In this document: positions 1-5,631 of the stretch, piece after piece | Position numbering within the stretch: the stretch's first letter is position 1 | Layout: every line of letters begins with the position of its first letter | Source: Patescibacteria group bacterium | GTDB taxonomy: Bacteria; Patescibacteriota; Minisyncoccia; UBA6257; 02-FULL-45-10c | DNA: 8,368 bases | Direction: 5' to 3' | NCBI GenBank assembly: GCA_023474975.1 | Contig: JAMCXE010000023.1 | Coordinates: 333-8,700, forward strand | Translations under genes and position numbers: made by a program | Notes under the pieces: generated by a model | Database searches by the model: none | What the model saw: the letters and a program-made list of their open reading frames with translations, nothing else | What the model was told of the DNA's origin: nothing

Positions 1-14
1 CGCTCTTCCGATCT
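1..14. other. Illumina adapter remnant at contig end
   Basis: The first 14 bases, CGCTCTTCCGATCT, match the 3' end of the standard Illumina TruSeq adapter. The groEL reading frame stays perfectly conserved up to base 15 (ending VPGGGMA). It then turns into an unrelated RSEE if read through these bases, whereas GroEL normally continues with a hydrophobic segment after GGGxA. These bases are therefore not genomic. Confidence 0.95.
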
Positions 15-1268
15 AGCCATTCCTCCGCCAGGAACAATACCCTCTTCCATAGCTGCGCGAGTAGCATGCACCGCGTCTTCTACTCTTTGCTTCAATTCTT
101 TTTGAGCTGATTCTGTCGGAGAACCTACCTTTATCACCGCGACTCCCCCTGATAATTTGCCAAGACGTTCCTGATATTTTTCTTTATCAAATTCAGAATC
201 CGTCTTTTTAAGTTGCGCTTTGAGCTGGGCTATTCTTTCAGAAATTTCTTTTTTATCTCCCTTGCCGCCGACAATAGTTGTATTGTCTTTAGTGGCAACA
301 ACACGCTTCGCTTGACCAAGCTCGGCAATTTCCACGTTTTCCAGCTTCTTGCCCAATTCTTCGGAAATAAAAGCAGCTCCGGTAACAACCGCAATATCTT
401 GCAACATCTCTTTTTTTCTGTCGCCAAAACCGGGAGCTTTCACGCCCAAAACAGTGAATATTCCGCGAAGCTTGTTTAGAACTAAAGTAGCTAGCGCTTC
501 ACCTTCAAGATCTTCGGCAATGATAACCAGCTCTTTCTTTCCCGCCTGTATCATTTTTTCCAAGAGCGGTAAAAGCTCATTGATAGATCCTATTTTTTTA
601 TCAGTTACCAAAATATACGTATTATCCAAAACCGATTCCATTCTTTCTTGATTGGTGATCATATACTGCGACACATATCCGCGGTCAAACTGCATCCCCT
701 CAACTAAGTCATAGGAATTGCCAACCGTATTTGAATCTTCGATCGTTACCACGCCCTCCTTGCCCACCTTACCCATCACCTCCGCTATCAAAGCGCCAAT
801 ATGCCTATCTTTAGCGGAAAGAGTGGCCACTTCTTCTATTTTTTTATTATCGTTGATCAGTTCTTTCTGGGACTCAAGCGCTTTTATCACTTCCTCGCTG
901 CCTTTTTTTAATTCTTCGGCAAGCTGAATGACATTAAAACCTTTATCTTTAATAGACTTTTCTCCGGCATCAATTAAGGCATGTGCCAAAACTACAGCGG
1001 TGGTCGTACCGTCACCAACTCCATCATTTGTTTTGTCGGCGGCCTGCTTCAAAAATTCGGCGCCAAGATTCTCAAATTTATCTTCCAGCTCTACTTCCTT
1101 AGCAACGGTGACGCCATCAAAAGTAACTTGGGGCGCTCCGTATCCCTTTTCAATCACAACGGCGCGGCCTCTTGGACCAAGTGTCATCTTCACCGCTTCC
1201 GCTAATTTGTCTATTCCTTTTTTTAAAGCAACTCTCGCCTTATCATTAAATAAAATTTGTTTTGCCAT
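15..1268 (-). CDS. groEL: Chaperonin GroEL (Hsp60), C-terminus missing
   Basis: This is the large subunit of the cytoplasmic chaperonin, which folds client proteins in an ATP-driven double ring capped by GroES. I translated 418 codons with no internal stop or frameshift. The protein starts MAKQILFNDKAR, has the ATP-binding MTLGPRGR segment (about 28-35), Asp51 in FDGVT, the GDGTTT loop with Asp86, the apical VKAPGFGDRK segment (about 275-285) and catalytic Asp398 in RVEDAVHATRAA. These correspond to E. coli Asp52, Asp87 and Asp398. About 130 residues are missing compared with the usual 540-550, because the contig ends in adapter. No Shine-Dalgarno sequence precedes the ATG (upstream AACATTTAAAAAT). 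It lies 100 nt downstream of groES, presumably in the same CIRCE-controlled operon. Confidence 0.98.
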
Positions 1269-1312
1269 ATTTTTAAATGTTTAAGTTGTTATGCTCGCTC
1301 GATCGCTTCACT

Positions 1313-1347
1313 TGTTCGATTTTTTTACATTTCCAACACCTCGAACA
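1313..1347 (-). other. Possible small hairpin in the groES-groEL spacer
   Basis: In the 100-bp spacer, TGTTCGA (1313-1319) and TCGAACA (1341-1347) form a perfect 7-bp inverted repeat with a 21-nt loop. No T-run follows it in the direction of groEL transcription, so it does not look like a terminator. It could be an mRNA processing or stability element, or chance. The rest of the spacer is AT-rich and holds no gene. Confidence 0.25.
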
Positions 1348-1368
1348 TTATTGCAAATAGAACTTATA

Positions 1369-1674
1369 TTAGTTGATTATTGCTAAAATATCGCTTTCTT
1401 CTCCGACCAAATATTTTTTGCCATCTATCTGAATTTCGTCCGGGCCGTATTTTTTGAAAAGCACTTCGTCACCAACTTTCACGGACATTTTTATTCTACT
1501 ACCCTTTTCGTCCATTTTTCCCGGACCCGCAGCCACGACCCTGCCCTTGATCGGTTTTTCTTTTTCCGCCGATTCGGGCAAAACTATTCCGGATTTAGTT
1601 ATTTTTTCTTCTGCTATCGGCTCTATAAAAAGATGGTCATTTAAAGGTTTTAAGTTTAACTTCATATACTTCAT
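1369..1674 (-). CDS. groES: Co-chaperonin GroES (Hsp10)
   Basis: GroES forms the heptameric lid on the GroEL ring. The 101-residue protein has the full family plan: an N-terminal LNLKPLNDHLFIEP strand, a mobile loop EEKITKSGIVLPE (about 22-34) whose hydrophobic GIVLP tip contacts GroEL, the GRVVAAGPG turn (about 44-52), VKVGDEVLFKKYG (about 65-77), and the C-terminal EESDILAII strand. Length is close to the usual 95-100. Two starts are possible: Met1 at 1674, or Met4 at 1665, which gives the more typical MKLNLKPLN beginning. Neither has a convincing Shine-Dalgarno sequence; GTGAG sits just before 1674. It is the first gene of the operon, downstream of a CIRCE-overlapped promoter and a structured leader, and is followed by groEL on the same strand. 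Confidence 0.97.
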   Translation of the reverse strand: MKYMKLNLKPLNDHLFIEPIAEEKITKSGIVLPESAEKEKPIKGRVVAAGPGKMDEKGSRIKMSVKVGDEVLFKKYGPDEIQIDGKKYLVGEESDILAIIN

Positions 1675-1756
1675 GACTCACAACTTACAACCTACGACTT
1701 ACAACTCATTTTCAGAGTATTTTTTGTCGTTAGTTGTCGGTCGTTTGTCGTTAGTT
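1675..1756 (-). repeat. Inverted array of degenerate heptamers in the groES leader
   Basis: On the plus strand, 1678-1705 is exactly four heptamers: TCACAAC, TTACAAC, CTACGAC, TTACAAC. On the minus strand, the complement of 1726-1753 is again four heptamers: TAACGAC, AAACGAC, CGACAAC, TAACGAC. The two 31-nt arms (1675-1705 and 1726-1756) oppose each other across a 20-nt loop. By hand alignment 21 of 31 positions can form Watson-Crick pairs, plus 3 G-U pairs in the groES mRNA. The downstream arm ends at the base next to the groES start codon. Function is unknown; a leader RNA structure or a remnant of a dispersed repeat are both possible. Confidence 0.55.
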
Positions 1757-1779
1757 CTTTTTTAATTTACGACTACATT

Positions 1780-1808
1780 ATTTTAATTTATTGGCAATCC
1801 AGCGTCAA
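1780..1808 (-). promoter_or_regulatory. Sigma-70 type promoter of groES-groEL
   Basis: Read on the minus strand, TTGACG (1803-1808) and TAAAAT (1780-1785) are separated by 17 bp, the ideal spacing. Each hexamer differs from consensus at one position. Transcription would start near 1773 and give a leader of about 100 nt. The CIRCE-like operator covers the -35 box and most of the spacer. Confidence 0.75.
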
Positions 1809-1817
1809 GAGTGCTAA
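1791..1817 (-). promoter_or_regulatory. CIRCE-like operator (HrcA binding site)
   Basis: Read on the minus strand this is TTAGCACTC, 9 nt, GATTGCCAA. The established CIRCE consensus is TTAGCACTC-N9-GAGTGCTAA. The first half is perfect and the second matches 7 of 9, with exact N9 spacing. It sits upstream of groES and overlaps the -35 element, the expected place for repression by HrcA. The hrcA gene itself is not in the window. Confidence 0.9.
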
Positions 1818-1909
1818 TAATTATAAAAATGGCTGGGCTTTAATATGTAAACACTAAGATGTCCATCACCCGTCATTATGAAAATAACCCAAAAGTCAAA
1901 AACCGAGAA

Positions 1910-3193
1910 TCAGTTCTTCAGACAGCGGACAGAAAACCCGAAGGGCTTAGCATCTGTGGTCCGGAACACTGAAGAGTTACTGGAGTTTACACTCCGTAAC
2001 CAAGCATTGCTGCCGCTCTCAGTCGAAGACCAGATGAACAATTGGGTCGATTCATTGTAGAAATTGCCGGTCCCACTATCGCGGTAGCCACCTATAATAC
2101 CGTTAAAACCAGACGAACCCCCAACCTTTAATTTGGTTCCTTCATCGGTTCCTCTCCAGCCAGTTGTGGTGGTGTCATACGGAAAATCTGTAGCACAAGT
2201 CCCTGAGGTGCAAACAGCCCTTTCTAGAGTGGTTAATTCATAATGACTTGGAATGTGCCAACCGGTCGGACATATTCCTTGAACAGGAGACGAACAGACA
2301 TCATTAGGTGGTGCGCCTGTGCCGTTACAAGAAGCGGATCCATTCATAGCCACAGACCATTGATAAAGAAGTCCTTCATTAGGATATGGACCTCCTGTGT
2401 AGTATCCGCACCAGCCTACGTCGGTAGAGTTTACCCAAGTTTTCGTGGAGCAGCCATTATCATAATCCATATTTTGAGCCATCCAGCACTGAGAACCAAT
2501 TAAGACGGTAGCATAAGACTTACTATTTCTGGAATCTACAAGAGTATTACCACAAGCCCAAGTAGGAGCAGTCAAATTCACATCCAAAGCCAAATTATTA
2601 CCAAGTTCAAATCTGGTAGCTGATGATCCCCCGTCATTAGCGGCATTAGCGGCGAGATATTTGTCTGATTCCATGGTAGCGGAAAGAGCCCAGGAGCCTG
2701 GGATATAGGTGTAATAGAGGCCGCCAGGTACGGTGTTGATGGGATCTATGGGATAGGATGAGAAGAGAGTTCCGGCTGAGGATTGGACGGAAGTGAGATC
2801 TACGGGGATCCAACCCGTGCCGTCTATGTTTCTGTAGTGGGTGAAGTCTGAGCAGTGATAGAGATAGCCTCCGGAAAGAGACGGCAGACCTAAGGGATTT
2901 CCTTCGCTATAGCCGCAGTCTGTATTTGTGCTTGGGATGGAGATATAGACAGTTCCATGGGTGCCCATATTGTTAGTATCCCCTCCGAAGGCTTGATACA
3001 TAAGGAGAGCTTGGTTTATAGATTGGATCTCTGTCATTCTGTTGCTATCCCTGGACTGCTTTACCATCTGGGCGGGGTTAAGGACTAAGAGGGTGACTGT
3101 GGCTAAAACAGCTAAAATACCTATGACTATAAGGAGTTCTATGAGGGTGAAACCCCTTATCCTTTTTTTGAGGATAATAATAGAAGAAGACAT
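1910..3193 (-). CDS. Type IV prepilin with C-terminal FISUMP domain
   Basis: The 427-residue protein starts with a class III (prepilin) signal: a basic leader (KKRIR), then G14 followed by FTLIE. Cleavage by prepilin peptidase after Gly14 and methylation of Phe15 are expected, with Glu19 as the conserved Glu5 of the mature pilin. A hydrophobic helix covers about 15-38. Residues about 45-185 form a pseudopilin-like head (SRDSNRMTEIQSINQAL, later YYTYIPG and DKYLAAN). From about 218 to the end it matches the FISUMP domain (Fibrobacter succinogenes major paralogous domain): QCWMAQNM (235-242), CPTGWHIPS (308-316), IWSSTE (387-392) and GFSVRCLKN (419-427), with many cysteines. It is probably a surface-exposed minor pilin or adhesin anchored through the pilin helix. 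It ends in TGA, shows no clear terminator, and has its own promoter. Confidence 0.92.
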   Translation of the reverse strand: MSSSIIILKKRIRGFTLIELLIVIGILAVLATVTLLVLNPAQMVKQSRDSNRMTEIQSINQALLMYQAFGGDTNNMGTHGTVYISIPSTNTDCGYSEGNPLGLPSLSGGYLYHCSDFTHYRNIDGTGWIPVDLTSVQSSAGTLFSSYPIDPINTVPGGLYYTYIPGSWALSATMESDKYLAANAANDGGSSATRFELGNNLALDVNLTAPTWACGNTLVDSRNSKSYATVLIGSQCWMAQNMDYDNGCSTKTWVNSTDVGWCGYYTGGPYPNEGLLYQWSVAMNGSASCNGTGAPPNDVCSSPVQGICPTGWHIPSHYELTTLERAVCTSGTCATDFPYDTTTTGWRGTDEGTKLKVGGSSGFNGIIGGYRDSGTGNFYNESTQLFIWSSTESGSNAWLRSVNSSNSSVFRTTDAKPFGFSVRCLKN

Positions 3194-3233
3194 ATAGTTA
3201 GTTATCCCGTATTTTTGTGCTTGTAATTTTTAT

Positions 3234-3242
3234 ATTATAGCA
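3234..3242 (-). promoter_or_regulatory. Extended -10 promoter for the prepilin gene
   Basis: Read on the minus strand the sequence is TGCTATAAT, a perfect -10 box preceded by the TGn extension. No good -35 hexamer lies 16-18 bp upstream, which fits an extended -10 promoter. Transcription would start near 3227, leaving a leader of about 33 nt. The leader has only a weak GGGAT as possible ribosome binding site, about 15 nt before the ATG. Confidence 0.6.
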
Positions 3243-3272
3243 TGAGGGGAAAAAAAATAGATATTTATGAGT

Positions 3273-3302
3273 TTGAAATGAAAAAATAAAAATAGGTATA
3301 CT
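3273..3302 (+). promoter_or_regulatory. Promoter of the RNB ribonuclease operon
   Basis: TTGAAA (3273-3278) and TATACT (3297-3302) are 18 bp apart in a very AT-rich divergent intergenic region. Transcription would begin about 40 nt before the ATG at 3350. The two divergent promoters are only about 30 bp apart and do not overlap. Confidence 0.55.
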
Positions 3303-3349
3303 TAAATATACGAAAAGAAAAAAATAATGATAATGGTTCCGGATATTTT

Positions 3350-4816
3350 ATGGATACAAAAAAATCTTATGGCGCATATCTTTTAACAGTAGCCAAAAAA
3401 ATTATGCGCGCTCGCGGTTTTAATCCCGATCTCCCCCCGCAAACACGACAACAATTATTGGAATTAAAAATGCATCAACCGCAGGTAGTGCCGGACAATG
3501 ATATTCGCGACCTTCGAGATCTTTTATGGTCTTCGATAGATAACGATACTTCTCGGGATATAGATCAGGTCGAATTCGCGGAGCGATTGCGGGATGGAGA
3601 TATTAAGGTGTCCGTAGCCATCGCAGATATAGATGCATTTGTGCGTAAAAATTCACCTATTGATAATTATGCTTCAGAAGAAGCCACTACCGTTTATGCG
3701 GGTATTATAAATTTCCCGATGCTACCGGAAGAACTTTCATACAATGAAACTTCGCTGATAGAAAACGCGGATAAACTAAGCATTGTTATAGAGTTTACCG
3801 TAAAAACAGACGGAACGCTCATCTCCGGAAATGTATACAGAGCTGTTATTCGCAATCACGCTCAACTCACCTATAATTCCGTAGGCCAATGGCTTAAAAA
3901 CGAAACTACCAATTCAATAAAGATATCCGGCTCAAAAGATCTGCAGAAGCAACTAAAGCTCCAAGACGAAGTCGCACAATTATTAAATAGCCGGCGCCAT
4001 GAACACGGAGCGCTCTATCTTGAATCCATAGAGATACAACCGGTTCTTAAAGATGAAAAGATAATCGACATCATAAACCAAGAAAAAAACCGTGCCACGG
4101 ATCTGATAGAAAATTTTATGATTGCCGCAAACAGCGTAGTTGCCGATACGCTCAAAAAAACCTCCTCGCTAAGAAGAGTTGTAAAAACCCCAAAACGTTG
4201 GGACAGGATCGTACAACTGGCAGCGGATAAAAAATATTCACTACCATCCGAACCGTCGAGCAAGGAGCTAAATAATTTTCTTATAGAATATAAAGCCAGG
4301 GATCCCGAACACTTTTCCGATCTTTCGCTGTCAATAATCAAACTAATGGGCCCCGGCGAATATATCCTAGAAAAAGCCGGAGACAAGGAAGTCGGACATT
4401 TCGGACTAGCGATACAAGATTATACGCACTCCACCGCTCCAAACAGACGCTTTGCCGATATCGTCACCCAAAGATTGATAAAATCGGTGTTAGCCGGAGA
4501 AGTGACGCCATACACAGACGAAGAATTAATAGCTATCGCCGGAAATTGCACCCTAAAAGAAGATGCCGCAAATAAAGTCGAACGCGACATGTCAAAACGC
4601 ATCGCGGCAATGGTAATGAGCGATCGTATTGGAAACACGTTCGACGCAGTCGTGACAGGTGTTACCGATCACGGAACATTCGTCCGCACATTACATCCGC
4701 ACGTGGAAGGACTATTGGCGCAAGGGCAAACCGGTGTTGATGTCGGAGATACGCTGCAAGTAAAACTCATACACACCGACACTGAACGGGGCTATATCGA
4801 TTTTGCCAAAATATAG
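3350..4816 (+). CDS. RNB-domain 3'-5' exoribonuclease (RNase II/R family)
   Basis: This is a predicted cytoplasmic, metal-dependent 3'-5' exoribonuclease for RNA turnover. The RNB domain covers about residues 55-380. It shows the active-site block SIDNDTSRDIDQ (62-73), VAIADIDAFV (89-98), FPMLPEELSYNETSLIEN (122-139), DLIENFMIAAN (251-261) and the catalytic-channel motif YTHSTAPNRRFAD (358-370). A C-terminal S1-like RNA-binding domain follows (about 425-488, with GTFVRT and VEGLL). Compared with E. coli RNase II (644 aa) and RNase R (about 813 aa) it is short, lacks N-terminal cold-shock domains, and begins with only about 50 residues before RNB. The fourth aspartate of the canonical IDx5DxDD motif is Gln73, as in an SRD(I/L)DQ subgroup I recall. 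No strong Shine-Dalgarno sequence is seen. The 94-aa membrane protein follows 25 nt downstream. Confidence 0.93.
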   Translation: MDTKKSYGAYLLTVAKKIMRARGFNPDLPPQTRQQLLELKMHQPQVVPDNDIRDLRDLLWSSIDNDTSRDIDQVEFAERLRDGDIKVSVAIADIDAFVRKNSPIDNYASEEATTVYAGIINFPMLPEELSYNETSLIENADKLSIVIEFTVKTDGTLISGNVYRAVIRNHAQLTYNSVGQWLKNETTNSIKISGSKDLQKQLKLQDEVAQLLNSRRHEHGALYLESIEIQPVLKDEKIIDIINQEKNRATDLIENFMIAANSVVADTLKKTSSLRRVVKTPKRWDRIVQLAADKKYSLPSEPSSKELNNFLIEYKARDPEHFSDLSLSIIKLMGPGEYILEKAGDKEVGHFGLAIQDYTHSTAPNRRFADIVTQRLIKSVLAGEVTPYTDEELIAIAGNCTLKEDAANKVERDMSKRIAAMVMSDRIGNTFDAVVTGVTDHGTFVRTLHPHVEGLLAQGQTGVDVGDTLQVKLIHTDTERGYIDFAKI

Positions 4817-4841
4817 ATAACCTCATTCAAATTATAAAAAT

Positions 4842-5126
4842 ATGTTTATCAAAAAACCATTAAAAGCCACAAAACCCAAACACATCGTTTATCTTATCAC
4901 CACATCCGTACTGGGAATATTGATAAATTATTTTGTACTCGCCGCGATACAATTCTTATTGATACTAATGCATTCCGATAAGAACGTGGTCCGATATGGC
5001 GGCTATCCCCCATACCTTATTTTTCTGATCGGATTTTTACTGCTCGGAGCCCTATGGGGTTTTGCGGCCGGAAGATATTGGTGGCGGATAATCTATGTCG
5101 AACATAAATATTCTTCCATAAAATAA
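4842..5126 (+). CDS. Small two-helix membrane protein, unknown function
   Basis: I do not recognise this 94-residue protein. It begins with a strongly basic stretch (KKPLKATKPKH, 4-14), followed by two hydrophobic segments at about 15-43 and 57-78, with a short polar link (HSDKNVVRYGGYPP) between them. The second helix is glycine-rich (GFLLLGALWGFAAG), and an aromatic/basic RYWWRIIY segment follows at 78-85. By the positive-inside rule both ends are probably cytoplasmic. It starts 25 nt after the ribonuclease stop without its own promoter or Shine-Dalgarno sequence, so it is probably cotranscribed. A terminator hairpin begins 4 nt after its stop. A real gene is supported by operon position, clean membrane topology and the terminator immediately after the stop. 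Confidence 0.75.
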   Translation: MFIKKPLKATKPKHIVYLITTSVLGILINYFVLAAIQFLLILMHSDKNVVRYGGYPPYLIFLIGFLLLGALWGFAAGRYWWRIIYVEHKYSSIK

Positions 5127-5163
5127 AAAAATCCCGCCAATTTCTCGGCGGGATATTTTTTTA
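5124..5163. terminator. Bidirectional intrinsic terminator
   Basis: A perfect 8-bp stem, ATCCCGCC (5131-5138) with GGCGGGAT (5147-5154), encloses an 8-nt loop. A T-run follows on the plus strand (5156-5162) and an A-run precedes it (5125-5131), which becomes a T-run on the minus strand. It lies between two convergent stop codons and can end both the ribonuclease/membrane-protein transcript and the 114-aa gene transcript. Confidence 0.9.
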
Positions 5164-5505
5164 TCTGGTTCTCAAAAAACCCCTAAGTTCTTCCAGAACA
5201 TCGTTCATTACTTTTTCCGGGCGAACCTTATGCAGTTCAAGATTTACAAAGATCATGAACGGCACGTAGGGATGTTTTTTAAGATGTTTGCAGCGGCGGT
5301 TCTCGTTATCCTTAGAAGCAGCTTTTACCTGCACGGGCAAAATAAGGCCATTCCTCATATAAACCAGGAAATCTATTCCCAGCTCATCCACTTCACCGTG
5401 CTGCTTATTCCGATAAGAGCCGGCTATCAGCCCCTCCTTTTCCATTATGGCCAAGACCTGACCCACCACCTCCTCAGCTCTCCTGCCTCTGTCATCGGAT
5501 TCCAT
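5161..5505 (-). CDS. Small PD-(D/E)XK nuclease-like protein, paralog A (114 aa)
   Basis: No certain family is recognised. The order of elements resembles a minimal PD-(D/E)XK nuclease core such as the archaeal Holliday junction resolvase Hjc. There is a helix with RGRRAEEVVGQVL (6-18), then DELGIDFLVYM (40-50) with Asp45, then LPVQVK (56-61) ending in Lys61, where the usual ExK is QxK. RRCKHLKKHPYVPFMIFVN (70-88) follows, and a C-terminal helix. It is a paralog of the 121-aa protein upstream: both share GIDF, LPxQVK, RC-L-H, an F-x-IFV strand and RPE. It has no signal peptide or membrane segment. A strong AAGGGGG ribosome binding site lies 4 nt before the ATG. The gene ends just before the bidirectional terminator. 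Nuclease activity is inference only; a non-catalytic DNA-binding role is possible. Confidence 0.75.
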   Translation of the reverse strand: MESDDRGRRAEEVVGQVLAIMEKEGLIAGSYRNKQHGEVDELGIDFLVYMRNGLILPVQVKAASKDNENRRCKHLKKHPYVPFMIFVNLELHKVRPEKVMNDVLEELRGFLRTR

Positions 5506-5509
5506 AAAT

Positions 5510-5516
5510 CCCCCTT
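5510..5516 (-). promoter_or_regulatory. Strong ribosome binding site of paralog A
   Basis: AAGGGGG on the minus strand lies 4 nt before the ATG at 5505. It fixes the start of the 114-aa gene and matches the site of its paralog, while most other genes here lack a recognisable Shine-Dalgarno sequence. Confidence 0.7.
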
Positions 5517-5563
5517 TACTTTATCAGATAGCCCTGTATTAAATTTTAAGTTTCTATTTAAAG

Positions 5564-5591
5564 CATATACCTCTATTTGGAAACTATTCAA
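5564..5591 (-). promoter_or_regulatory. Weak candidate promoter of paralog A
   Basis: TTGAAT (5586-5591) and TATATG (5564-5569), 16 bp apart on the minus strand, lie between the upstream terminator and the 114-aa gene. A promoter is expected here because a terminator precedes the gene, but the -10 box is poor and the AT-rich spacer offers other options. Confidence 0.3.
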
Positions 5592-5597
5592 TAGCAA

Positions 5598-5631
5598 TAA
5601 AAAAATCCCGCCAAATTTTCATTGGCGGGAT
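5598..5631 (-). terminator. Intrinsic terminator after paralog B
   Basis: A perfect 10-bp stem, ATCCCGCCAA (5605-5614) with TTGGCGGGAT (5622-5631), has a 7-nt loop and a T-run on the minus strand (complement of 5599-5605). Its 8-bp core is identical to the terminator at 5131-5154. The TGA stop of the 121-aa gene (5619-5621) lies in the loop, so the last codons of that gene form one arm of the hairpin. Confidence 0.85.

Noticed and set aside
928..1284. A 118-codon plus-strand reading frame, and shorter ones at 213-651 and 718-927
   Set aside because: They lie antisense to groEL, which is intact and strongly conserved over the same bases; their products are low-complexity Ser/Leu-rich sequences with no recognisable family.
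1675..1756. CRISPR-like repeats
   Set aside because: The repeated units are only 7 nt, degenerate, directly adjacent without spacers, and inverted relative to each other.
1825..1856. A second possible groES promoter, TTTACA and TATAAT on the minus strand, upstream of CIRCE
   Set aside because: The hexamers are good, but the spacer is 20 bp. The downstream pair with 17 bp overlapping CIRCE is a much better fit.
1818..1909. An intrinsic terminator after the prepilin gene
   Set aside because: No GC-rich stem followed by a T-run is visible on the minus strand; only short AT-rich palindromes occur. This stretch holds no gene that I can support.
4015..4638. Minus-strand reading frames of 123 and 72 codons
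   Set aside because: They are antisense to the conserved RNB and S1-like coding sequence and show no motif, ribosome binding site or promoter.
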